Assembly: GCF_029537485.1 (NCBI RefSeq)
Contig: NZ_JARPUS010000004.1
Location: forward strand, 1-64,000
DNA from: Pseudomonas sp. GOM6
GTDB lineage: Bacteria > Pseudomonadota > Gammaproteobacteria > Pseudomonadales > Pseudomonadaceae
Length of the DNA: 64,000 nucleotides
Direction: 5' to 3'
Part shown: piece by piece, positions 52,699-60,126 of the stretch
Layout of the letters: every line of letters starts with the position of its first letter
Numbering within the stretch: the stretch's first letter is position 1
The notes under the pieces: model-generated
Databases searched by the model: none
Seen by the model: the letters and a program-made list of their open reading frames with translations, nothing else
What the model was told of the DNA's origin: nothing
Made by a program: the position numbers and the translations under genes

Positions 52699-55600
52699 AT
52701 GACCGAAGACCAACTGGAACAGGAAACCCTCGGCTGGCTCTGTGAGCAGGGTTACACGCACCTCTATGGGCCGGACATCGCCCATGACGGCGACAACCCC
52801 GAGCGTGAGAGCTATCGCGATGTGATCTTGACCATGCGCTTGCGCACGGCAATCGCGCGGCTCAACCCGCAGATACCGCTCGCTGCCCGAGAGGATGCGC
52901 TGCGCCAGGTGCTGGACCTGGGTGTGGCGGTACAGCTTTCGGCCAATCGCCTGTTCCATCGATTGCTGGTCAGCGGTGTGCCGGTGCAGTACCAGAAGGA
53001 TGGTGAGACGCGCGGTGATTTCGTGCGCTTGATCGACTGGGCGGATGTGCGCGCCAACGAGTGGCTGGCCATCAATCAATTCAGCATCCAGGGGCCGAAG
53101 CATACGCGCCGGCCGGACATCATCCTGTTCGTCAACGGCCTGCCGCTGGTGCTGCTGGAGTTGAAGAATCCGGCGGACGTGAATGCGAATCTGGTGAAAG
53201 CGTTTGATCAGATCCAGACCTACAAGGAGCAGATTCCGGACGTCTTCGAGTACAACGAGATTCTGGTCATCAGCGATGGCAGCGAGGCGCGGATGGGCTC
53301 GTTGTCGGCGGACATCGAGCGCTTTGCGCGCTGGCGCACCATCGATGGTGTAACAATCGATCCGCTGGGTGAGTTCAACGAGCTTGAGACGCTGGTGCGT
53401 GGTGTGCTGCAGCCGGCGATGCTACTGGATTACCTGCGCTACTTTGTGCTGTTTGAGGATGACGGGCGGCTGGTGAAGAAGATTGCCGGTTATCACCAGT
53501 TCCATGCCGTGCGTGCGGCCATTCAGCAGGTGGTCAGCGCCTCGCGTCCAGGGGGCACGCACAAGGGCGGGGTGGTGTGGCACACCCAGGGCTCGGGCAA
53601 GAGCATCACCATGACCTGCTTCGCCGCACGCGTGATGCAGGAAGCGGCGATGGAAAACCCGACCATCGTGGTAATCACCGACCGCAATGATCTGGATGGC
53701 CAGCTGTTCGGTGTGTTCTCGCTGTCGCAGGATTTGCTGCGCGAGCAGCCGGTGCAGGCGCTGACCCGCGGTGACCTGCGCGAGAAACTGGGCAACCGCC
53801 CCAGTGGCGGCATTGTGTTCGCCACCATCCAGAAGTTCATGCCGGGCGAGGATGAAGACAGCTTCCCGGTGCTCTCGGAGCGTTCGAATATCGTGGTGGT
53901 GGCCGACGAGGCACACCGCACCCAGTACGGCTTCAGTGCCTCATTGAAGGCGCCTGACCTAAAAGTGGCCGAGGCCAGTGCCCGTTATCAGGTGGGCTAC
54001 GCCCAGCACCTGCGCGATGCCTTGCCCAATGCCACCTTTGTGGCCTTTACCGGCACGCCGGTATCCAGCGAAGACCGTGATACCCGCGCGGTGTTCGGCG
54101 ACTACATCCACGTCTACGACATGCAGCAGGCCAAGGAAGATGGCGCCACCGTGGCCATCTACTACGAGTCGCGGCTGGCCAAGTTGTCGCTCAAGGACTC
54201 GGAGCTGGCACATATCGATGACGAGGTCGATGAGCTGGCTGAGGATGAGGAAGAGGATCAGCAGTCACGGCTGAAGTCGCGCTGGGCCGCGCTGGAGAAA
54301 GTGGTGGGTGCCGAGCCGCGCATCAAGAGCGTGGCGGCTGACCTGGTGGCGCACTTCGAGGAGCGAAATCATGCGGCTCCAGGCAAAGCCATGGTGGTGG
54401 CCATGAGCCGCGAGATATGTGTGCACCTGTACAACGAGATCATCGCCTTGCGCCCGGAGTGGCATGACGAGGATCCGAAGAAGGGCGCAGTGAAGATCGT
54501 TATGACCGGCAGTGCCTCGGATAAAGCCTTGCTGCGCCCACACATCTATCCGAGCCAGGTGAAGAAAAATCTGGAGGCGCGCTTCAAAGACCCGAAAGAC
54601 CCGCTGCAGTTGGTGATTGTGCGCGACATGTGGCTGACCGGCTTCGATGCGCCCTGTGTGCATACCCTGTATGTCGATAAACCCATGAAGGGCCATAACC
54701 TGATGCAGGCCATCGCCCGGGTGAACCGCGTGTTCAAGGACAAGCAGGGCGGCCTGGTGGTGGATTACATCGGCATCGCCAATGAGCTGAAGGCAGCACT
54801 CAAGGAGTACACCGCCAGCAAGGGTAGGGGGCGACCCACCGTCGATGCCCACGAGGCTTATGCGGTGCTGGAGGAAAAGCTCGATGTGCTGCGCAGTTTG
54901 TTGCATGGCTTCGATTACGGCGACTTCCTGACTGGCGGACACAAGCTGCTGGCTGGTGCCGCCAACCACGTGCTGGGGCTGGAGGATGGCAAGAAGCGCT
55001 TTGCCGACAATGCGCTGGCCATGAGCAAAGCCTTTACCTTGTGCTGCACGCTGGATGAGGCCAAGGCGGTGCGTGAAGAGGTAGCCTTCCTGCAGGCCAT
55101 CAAGGTGCTGCTGACCAAACGCGAGATCAGCGCCAAGAAGAAAACCGATGAGGAGCGCGAACTGGCCATCCGCCAGATCATCGGCAATGCCGTGGTCTCC
55201 GGCGAGGTGGTGGATGTGTTCCAGGCGGTGGGGCTGGACAAGCCCAATATCGGCCTGCTGGATGACGAGTTCCTCGCCGAGGTGCGCAACCTGCCGGAAA
55301 AAAACCTTGCCTTGGAGCTGCTGGAGCGGCTGTTGGAAGGCGAGATCAAGAGCAAGTTCGCCAGCAACCTGGCCCAGGAGAAGAAGTTCTCCGAGCTGTT
55401 GGATAGTGTGATCAAGCGCTACCAAAACCGCTCCATCGAAACCGCTCAGGTCATCGAAGAGCTGATCGAAATGGCCAAAAAGTTTGCTGCTGCCAGCAAG
55501 CGTGGCGATCAGCTGGGGCTGAATGACGATGAGTTGGCCTTCTACGATGCATTGGCCAACAACGAGTCATCAGTACGAGAGTTGGGCGATGAGACCCTGG

Positions 55601-55800
55601 CCAAGATCGCCCATGAACTGACCGAAAGCCTGCGCCAGAACGTGACCGTGGACTGGAGCAACCGCGACAGCGTACGGGCCAAGTTGCGGCTGCTGGTGAA
55701 GCGCATCCTGCGTAAATACAAGTACCCGCCGGATCAGCAGGAAGAGGCTGCTCAGCTGGTGCTGGCGCAGGCGGAGACGCTGTGCGGGGCGTGGATGTAA
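52699..55800 (+). CDS. hsdR: Type I restriction-modification, restriction subunit
   Basis: A 1033-residue HsdR: an N-terminal PD-(D/E)XK nuclease (RRPDIILFVNGLPLVLLELK, with E-x-K at about 154-156), an SF2 translocase with Walker A THTQGSGKSITM near 295, DEAHRTQYGF near 403, FTGTPVSSED and the motif VI region MQAIARVNRVFKDKQGGLVV, and the C-terminal helical HsdM-contact domain. It cuts unmodified DNA at a distance after translocation. It is separated from hsdMS by more than 9 kb of Zorya genes, all on the same strand. Confidence 0.93.
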   Translation: MTEDQLEQETLGWLCEQGYTHLYGPDIAHDGDNPERESYRDVILTMRLRTAIARLNPQIPLAAREDALRQVLDLGVAVQLSANRLFHRLLVSGVPVQYQKDGETRGDFVRLIDWADVRANEWLAINQFSIQGPKHTRRPDIILFVNGLPLVLLELKNPADVNANLVKAFDQIQTYKEQIPDVFEYNEILVISDGSEARMGSLSADIERFARWRTIDGVTIDPLGEFNELETLVRGVLQPAMLLDYLRYFVLFEDDGRLVKKIAGYHQFHAVRAAIQQVVSASRPGGTHKGGVVWHTQGSGKSITMTCFAARVMQEAAMENPTIVVITDRNDLDGQLFGVFSLSQDLLREQPVQALTRGDLREKLGNRPSGGIVFATIQKFMPGEDEDSFPVLSERSNIVVVADEAHRTQYGFSASLKAPDLKVAEASARYQVGYAQHLRDALPNATFVAFTGTPVSSEDRDTRAVFGDYIHVYDMQQAKEDGATVAIYYESRLAKLSLKDSELAHIDDEVDELAEDEEEDQQSRLKSRWAALEKVVGAEPRIKSVAADLVAHFEERNHAAPGKAMVVAMSREICVHLYNEIIALRPEWHDEDPKKGAVKIVMTGSASDKALLRPHIYPSQVKKNLEARFKDPKDPLQLVIVRDMWLTGFDAPCVHTLYVDKPMKGHNLMQAIARVNRVFKDKQGGLVVDYIGIANELKAALKEYTASKGRGRPTVDAHEAYAVLEEKLDVLRSLLHGFDYGDFLTGGHKLLAGAANHVLGLEDGKKRFADNALAMSKAFTLCCTLDEAKAVREEVAFLQAIKVLLTKREISAKKKTDEERELAIRQIIGNAVVSGEVVDVFQAVGLDKPNIGLLDDEFLAEVRNLPEKNLALELLERLLEGEIKSKFASNLAQEKKFSELLDSVIKRYQNRSIETAQVIEELIEMAKKFAAASKRGDQLGLNDDELAFYDALANNESSVRELGDETLAKIAHELTESLRQNVTVDWSNRDSVRAKLRLLVKRILRKYKYPPDQQEEAAQLVLAQAETLCGAWM

Positions 55801-55949
55801 CCCCAAAAATACTGCTGATTGAGCTAAAGGAGTCGCTGATTGATGCAGTTGATGAGTTAGATTGGCCCGTCAAAGAGGCTCGGGCTGCTGAGGCATTGCT
55901 CACTAATCTGGCACATCAGTGGGATCCAGATTTTCTTGAGCCAATTTAG
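55791..55949 (+). CDS. Small acidic ORF overlapping the hsdR stop
   Basis: A GTG-started frame of 52 residues: VDVTPKILLIELKESLIDAV, DELDWPVKEARAAEALLTNL, then AHQWDPDFLEPI. It overlaps the last 10 bp of hsdR in another frame. The composition is coherent, amphipathic and acidic. It could be a small regulator or inhibitor translated by coupling. No strong ribosome binding site other than GCGGGG. No family recognised. Confidence 0.4.
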   Translation: MDVTPKILLIELKESLIDAVDELDWPVKEARAAEALLTNLAHQWDPDFLEPI

Positions 55950-56067
55950 GCAAAGGTGGGTCAGAGGCTCTCTGTCCCACCTTTGAGCAAAGCGTGTCCT
56001 GTGAGTTGGAAAGACATCCAGCGCGCTTGGGCTTTAAGGCCTAAGAAAAATAAAAAAGGAGAAAGAG

Positions 56068-56559
56068 ATGGCTGCTTTGACCAAAGAGCGAGGGATGTTT
56101 GAGCTGACCCTTTTGAATGCCGAAGTCAGCCAAGCAGAGATGGATGATGTGCTGGTTTTCGGTCTCAATCGCGGTATTCCACCAGAGATCATGACCCGGC
56201 TTGAAAGTCTCTGGCGGGTGACGAAGACCATTGCTGGTCAGGTGGTTGCTGTTGGGAAAATCGTCGTTCTGAAGATCTTCGAATTTTTGAAGGCGAATCC
56301 AAATCTGACAATCGGCATCGCTCTTGGCGCAGCAGTCGGAGTGTTGATTGCCGGTATTCCTTTGTTAGGCACATTGCTAGCGCCGCTTTCAACGGCGCTC
56401 TCCATGGCATATGGCGCTACGGTCGGTGCAGCGTTCGATGCAGGTGGCATACCCAGTGATCCCTACATTGCAGCCTCTCACTTGGCGAAGAAATTCTTCG
56501 AGCTGATCCAAGAGATATTCATGGCCGTCAAAGACTATCTCGTGATGGTTGAGGCTTGA
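56068..56559 (+). CDS. Membrane protein with glycine-rich hydrophobic segment
   Basis: A 163-residue protein with an excellent AGGAGA ribosome site. It has an amphipathic N-terminus, then LTIGIALGAAVGVLIAGIPL and LGTLLAPLSTALSMAYGATV, two hydrophobic Gly/Ala segments able to pack tightly, and a C-terminal amphipathic helix. It resembles pore or scaffold subunits in outline, but I know no family. It is 3 nt before the next gene, which also has a Gly/Ala hydrophobic core, so the two probably act together. Confidence 0.6.
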   Translation: MAALTKERGMFELTLLNAEVSQAEMDDVLVFGLNRGIPPEIMTRLESLWRVTKTIAGQVVAVGKIVVLKIFEFLKANPNLTIGIALGAAVGVLIAGIPLLGTLLAPLSTALSMAYGATVGAAFDAGGIPSDPYIAASHLAKKFFELIQEIFMAVKDYLVMVEA

Positions 56560-56562
56560 TCG

Positions 56563-57462
56563 ATGGCTTTCGACTCCTACCTAGAGCGCTTAAAGAAAGC
56601 CAGAAAACTGACCCAGGATCGTATTGAAGCCGAGCTGCCAAAAGCCAAGGTCTTGTTGGATCGCGCGCTGGAAACTACCAGCGAGGTGACGGCTAAGACG
56701 GCGAGCGCTGTTTCGGACAGCTGTAGTCAAGCCGTAGATAAAGCCAAGCAGTCACTAGAAAACGGTGATCTTCAGCGAGCGGGTGAGCGCTTGAAGGAAG
56801 CAGGACTGGCAAGCCAGAAGGCGATGATTGAGGCCAAGCGCAAGGCTCAGGAGCTGATGCGCAAGCCTGACTCGTCAGGCGCTGATTCAGAAGTGGATCA
56901 GTCTGAAGAGGCTTCCATCAGAAATGCAATTGAGAAGATGAGCGGGCGAGACAAGGTTGGTCTTGCCGGGGAGCATCTTGCTGCCGCCGGGGGCGCGGCT
57001 GCTGGGGTCGCAGCTGCAGGAACTATTGCCGGAGCTGCGGGCGCGACGACCCTGCTGGGCTCCACTGGACTTGCGGGCATGTTGGGTGGCGTCTTTGTTA
57101 CAACGACGCCTGTTGGTTGGGTACTCGGTTCTGCTGTCGTGATGGGGGCTGCTGGCTATGGCATTGCGAAACTGATCCGCTCCGGCAGTGAGCAGGATCG
57201 AGTGCGGCAGGAGTTCATACAGCGTCAAACAGAACGGCTGATGGCGCTTGAGGAGGCTAAGGCGCCTCAGGATGAGAAGGTCGAGTTGGGGCAGCTGATG
57301 GCGCTGACACTTGATGCCGGAGTCTTGGATCAAGCAGATGCCAGCAGAATGGTTGACTTGGTAGATGCTGGCAAACTCCCAGTCGCTTTGGCGCTGGAGC
57401 GGATGCGTTCGCTTGCATTGGAGAGTCAGCTGATCGAAGTGAACCCAGGTCCCTCAGACTGA
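56563..57462 (+). CDS. Coiled-coil protein with glycine-zipper membrane core
   Basis: A 299-residue protein in three parts: residues 1-125 are helical and charged (coiled-coil, Lys/Glu/Ala rich); about 135-210 is a Gly/Ala-rich hydrophobic hairpin (AAAGVAAAGTIAGAAGATTL and VGWVLGSAVVMGAAGYGIAK), like glycine-zipper domains of small effectors; 215-299 is helical (VELGQLMALTLDAGVLDQAD), with a faint TerB-like look. Together with the preceding gene, and located after a restriction/Zorya block, it could be a pore-forming abortive-infection pair. Unproven. Confidence 0.6.
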   Translation: MAFDSYLERLKKARKLTQDRIEAELPKAKVLLDRALETTSEVTAKTASAVSDSCSQAVDKAKQSLENGDLQRAGERLKEAGLASQKAMIEAKRKAQELMRKPDSSGADSEVDQSEEASIRNAIEKMSGRDKVGLAGEHLAAAGGAAAGVAAAGTIAGAAGATTLLGSTGLAGMLGGVFVTTTPVGWVLGSAVVMGAAGYGIAKLIRSGSEQDRVRQEFIQRQTERLMALEEAKAPQDEKVELGQLMALTLDAGVLDQADASRMVDLVDAGKLPVALALERMRSLALESQLIEVNPGPSD

Positions 57463-57594
57463 TAACTGTAGTTGTGTCATCTTGGAAATTCGTTGTGCAG
57501 GCAGGTGATCCACCAAAGCCTGAATGGCAGTTTAAGCATTAGCCATGCTACGCATCGAATTACCAGCCAGCCATTCACCTGCTGCGAATGAAAC
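57463..57594. other. Spacer before the structured region
   Basis: About 130 bp with no recognised signal. Confidence 0.3.
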
Positions 57595-57816
57595 AGCTTT
57601 TTGACAACAAAGCCTGTCGCTTCGCGATGGCAGTTGGGCATTTTTCCACTCCGCTCGGCTTGCTTCACATTCGTTTCGCAAACCATGGCTACGCGGAAAA
57701 ACACCCAACTGCCCCATACTTGAAGGCTTCAAGTATGGGGGGAGGGGGCGTACTTGAAGATGCGCCTGGACGGCTGCTTCAAGTACGCCCCCTTCCTCCC
57801 GTTTGTTGTCAAAGCT
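57595..57816. repeat. 220-bp inverted-repeat element enclosing three hairpins
   Basis: The outer arms AGCTTTTTGACAACAAA (57595-57611) and TTTGTTGTCAAAGCT (57802-57816) are complementary apart from a 2-nt gap. Inside are: a 19-bp stem with 17 matches (57629-57647 with 57695-57713) around a 47-nt loop; a 14-bp perfect palindrome with 1-nt loop (57712-57740, CCCCATACTTGAAG and its complement); and a 16-bp perfect stem (57744-57759 with 57777-57792, GGGGGCGTACTTGAAG) with a 17-nt loop. The last two share TACTTGAAG. As RNA or single-stranded DNA this would fold into a closed four-way structure. It could be a MITE, a recombination site or a structured RNA. Confidence 0.75.
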
Positions 57817-57820
57817 TAGC

Positions 57821-57840
57821 CAGCCCGGCACGCCGGGCTG
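57821..57840. repeat. GC-rich hairpin CAGCCCGGC-AC-GCCGGGCTG
   Basis: A perfect 9-bp stem with a 2-nt loop directly after the 220-bp element. It is followed by AAAA on the plus strand, so it is not a standard intrinsic terminator in that direction. Confidence 0.6.
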
Positions 57841-58080
57841 AAAAGGCGACTTTGCCGGTGGTGCGACGTTTTAGCTGCTCATGCCTTTTGCGATCAAATT
57901 CAAAAAGTAGCCAGCGCCCATGGCGCTGAAGTGACGAGCTTGGCATCCAAAAACGTTCATGGCCCATGCAGAAAAAGCTGCATTCAAAATGCTAGCCATG
58001 CGGTGGCGATTTGGTTATGAAAAAAGCCGCCGAAGTCAGTATTTTCAAGGGTTTCAGCGATAATATAACCAAAATAAGGA
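57841..58080. other. Non-coding spacer
   Basis: No gene supported. It contains a small palindrome CAGCGCC-CAT-GGCGCTG (57912-57928) and GCAG-aaaaag-CTGC near 57968, in the style of Pseudomonas intergenic repeats. Confidence 0.35.
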
Positions 58081-58181
58081 GTGCCAGTTTTGGCACGTTT
58101 TGCGCCACTAGAGGCCAGTGCGGTGTCAGTTCCGGCTTTCTCCAGTGCCACTAGAGGCACCTAAGCTGCCTTAAGTGGCAC
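58081..58181. repeat. Hairpins with duplicated GCCACTAGAGGC, leading into the 16-bp array
   Basis: GTGCCA-GTTT-TGGCAC (58081-58096) is a perfect hairpin. GCCACTAGAGGC occurs at 58104-58115 and again at 58147-58158. The second copy belongs to a 15-bp stem with one mismatch and one G-U (58145-58159 with 58167-58181, loop of 7). The last stem ends 8 bp before the first unit of the array, so the two may form one functional element. Confidence 0.6.
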
Positions 58182-58189
58182 GATCCGAG

Positions 58190-58439
58190 TGTCGCAAACC
58201 GCGTGTGCGACACGCATGGTGTATCGCAACAGCTGAGTGCGACATAGCAAGGGTGTCGCAGCATCAATGTGCGACAGACCGAGAGTGTCGCAAATCTGCG
58301 ATCACATTGCCGGTGCCGCTTGATGCACACTATGCGTGTCGCAAAACGCATGTGCGACATGGTCGGTGTGTCGCAGTCTGTTCATGCGACAGGGGGCGAG
58401 TATCGCAGCGTAAGCGTGCTACAGCCCAGGTGTATCGCA
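58190..58439. repeat. Array of fourteen alternating 7-mers at 16-bp period
   Basis: TGTCGCA and its complement TGCGACA alternate strictly every 16 bp (7-bp unit, 9-bp variable spacer). Block 1 starts at 58190, 58206, 58222, 58238, 58254, 58270 and 58286; block 2 at 58337, 58353, 58369, 58385, 58401, 58417 and 58433. Each block begins and ends in the TGTCGCA orientation. Ten units are exact, three are TATCGCA and one is TGCTACA. The 44 bp between blocks hold only weak traces. Same-orientation units are 32 bp apart, about three helical turns. No cas genes are near and the units are too short for CRISPR. The same 7-mers form the palindromes at 18333 and 21738. Confidence 0.85.
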
Positions 58440-58614
58440 GTGAGGTGTCTCCGATACAACCATTGGGTTTCGGTACATGTTGTGACATGCCGCCGGTCTA
58501 AAGCCAAGGTGCTAGCCGTATGTGATGAACCAGTGCTAGCGGCATTCTGGTCGCATCAGTGTTCTGCGGCAGCTTATCGTATCGCTGACGCCTGAAAGCT
58601 TTCTAAAAATGCAA
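58440..58614. other. Spacer between the array and the recombinase terminator
   Basis: About 175 bp with no recognised signal. Open frames crossing it begin in the array and are judged non-coding. Confidence 0.3.
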
Positions 58615-58639
58615 AAAGGCCGCACTGACGGCGGCCTTT
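58615..58639 (-). terminator. Intrinsic terminator of the first recombinase gene
   Basis: AAAGGCCGC (58615-58623) and GCGGCCTTT (58631-58639) form a 9-bp stem with a 7-nt loop. Read on the minus strand it is followed by TTTTTGC, giving a standard U-tract after the stop of the recombinase gene at 58698. It insulates the array from recombinase transcription. Confidence 0.8.
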
Positions 58640-58697
58640 ATTGATCCTTCATCGCATCATCTCCAACTGATGATGGTTCCCTTCTGTTATGAAGGGG

Positions 58698-59969
58698 CTA
58701 GTGCAGCGTTTTCTTGGCTTTCCGACCTCGCTTGCTGCGTCCTGCCTGGCTGCTCATCAAATTTTTGAAGTGTTGCCAGTTTATGGCCCCTAGGGGCAGG
58801 TTGTAGCTCAGAGATCGCTCCAAGGTATCCAGCAAAAACACTGACTGCGGCTTATCGAGGTAGTGCTCGCGGGTGACTTCGAGCATGTCGCTGTCATGAC
58901 CCAGCAGGTGTGCAATAACGGTTGCTGGCACGCCGGACTTCTGGAGCTGTACCGCGAAAGTGCGTCGAAAGCTTTTAAAATTAAAGCCACCACTCAGTGC
59001 CACTGGACAGTGCTGCCCGATGAAGCCGGCTCCAGTCACGGGGCCGCAGAAGAACCGGCTCGCAGCACGTGAATAAAGGTGTTTTTCGTCAAAGTGCAGC
59101 TCTGAAAACAGCAAAGCATCAGGGCCTTCGGCCTGACGACGCTCCTCCACGAAGTCCAGAAAACCCATTGCGATCAGCTTCGAACAAATCGGGATCTCGC
59201 GCCTTGATTGCTCATTTTTCAGCGACTTTTTGAAGCCGTTGTCGTTGATGCTGATAAGGGGCACGCCATGCGCGTCATGAAACACGTCGTGAACGCGTAG
59301 CTGGCAGAGCTCGTTGAGTCTGGCTCCGGTGAAGAGCCCAAGCGGCATTAGCCAGAAACAGTAGCTGTGAGCATCCCGACGCACTTGATCCCTGGGGGTG
59401 TCTGCTGCATATGCCTGATACGGCCAGCTATTGAAGAGGCTGACCAGATTGGAGTCCAAGAATGACTTGGTTATCTTCGATTTGGTGGTCTGGCAGCCTT
59501 TGATCTTGAGGTCTTCATCAACCCAATGGTCATTGGCTGCTTGATCCAGCATGCGATTAAACAGCCGGTAGTAGGCTTGGAGGTTATCGCCCTGGCTGCT
59601 AGATGTGTTGTTCTTTCTGAGCAGCTTTGGGAGATCATCCTTTAGCGTTTGGATATCGCGATTGCTAAGGCTGGCTACTCGGCGCAAGGGATCATCTTGA
59701 GTAAGCACGGCCTTGATTTTGGCCATCCTGGCTCTGAGTTGGTATGCCGATTTTGCGTTGCGAGGATTCTGCCGAAGGAAGCGATTCAGCACGTTGTCCA
59801 TGAACTCGGACAGCAGCGGCGAGTTGTGGTGCCGATAAATCGATTCAGAAATCTTGGCGAGGTGAGGCATGGCCACTTCCAATATTTTTGGGTCGTGACC
59901 AGCGGCCAAAGAAAGCGTTAGGCCGTGTGTGACTGGGACGGAGATGAGGGAGGGGGTTAGTGCATTCAT
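58698..59969 (-). CDS. Tyrosine recombinase (integrase) 1
   Basis: A 423-residue tyrosine recombinase: box I TGARLNELCQLRVHDVFHDA, box II NFKSFRRTFAVQLQKSGVPA, GHDSDMLEV and the nucleophile tyrosine in TREHYLDK. In box II the usual first His of H-x-x-R is replaced by Lys. The N-terminal 190 residues are a core-binding type helical domain, with a basic C-terminal tail (SKRGRKAKK). ATG 59969 follows GAGG with good spacing. Palindrome TTGACA-GTT-TGTCAA (60064-60078) is upstream and may be its promoter or operator. Confidence 0.88.
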   Translation of the reverse strand: MNALTPSLISVPVTHGLTLSLAAGHDPKILEVAMPHLAKISESIYRHHNSPLLSEFMDNVLNRFLRQNPRNAKSAYQLRARMAKIKAVLTQDDPLRRVASLSNRDIQTLKDDLPKLLRKNNTSSSQGDNLQAYYRLFNRMLDQAANDHWVDEDLKIKGCQTTKSKITKSFLDSNLVSLFNSWPYQAYAADTPRDQVRRDAHSYCFWLMPLGLFTGARLNELCQLRVHDVFHDAHGVPLISINDNGFKKSLKNEQSRREIPICSKLIAMGFLDFVEERRQAEGPDALLFSELHFDEKHLYSRAASRFFCGPVTGAGFIGQHCPVALSGGFNFKSFRRTFAVQLQKSGVPATVIAHLLGHDSDMLEVTREHYLDKPQSVFLLDTLERSLSYNLPLGAINWQHFKNLMSSQAGRSKRGRKAKKTLH

Positions 59970-60063
59970 AAGTGCCTCTCTGGTTAATTGAGGCACCACA
60001 ATACCACTGGATGTGCAACCAGTAAACATGAATTTGGCAAATTACTTTAATTATTTACCTGCA

Positions 60064-60119
60064 TTGACAGTTTGTCAATAGATTTTTTTGGGGTGCGGGG
60101 AGAGTTATCTCCCCGCACC
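60064..60119. promoter_or_regulatory. Palindrome and strong hairpin between the two recombinase genes
   Basis: TTGACA-GTT-TGTCAA (60064-60078) is a 6-bp palindrome that includes a consensus -35-like TTGACA on both strands. GGTGCGGGGAGA (60092-60103) and TCTCCCCGCACC (60108-60119) form a perfect 12-bp hairpin right after the stop of recombinase 2. On the minus strand the hairpin is followed by an A-run, not T, so termination would be atypical. Confidence 0.6.
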
Positions 60120-60126
60120 AGTTCCG

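Noticed and set aside
58190..58439. CRISPR array
   Set aside because: Units are only 7 bp, alternate in orientation and are separated by 9 bp; no cas genes are present.
58175..58595. Open frames of 108 codons across the 16-bp array
   Set aside because: They exist because the 16-bp array lacks stop codons in some frames; the products are Cys/Arg/Val repeats without a plausible start context, and the DNA periodicity (16, not a multiple of 3) argues against coding.
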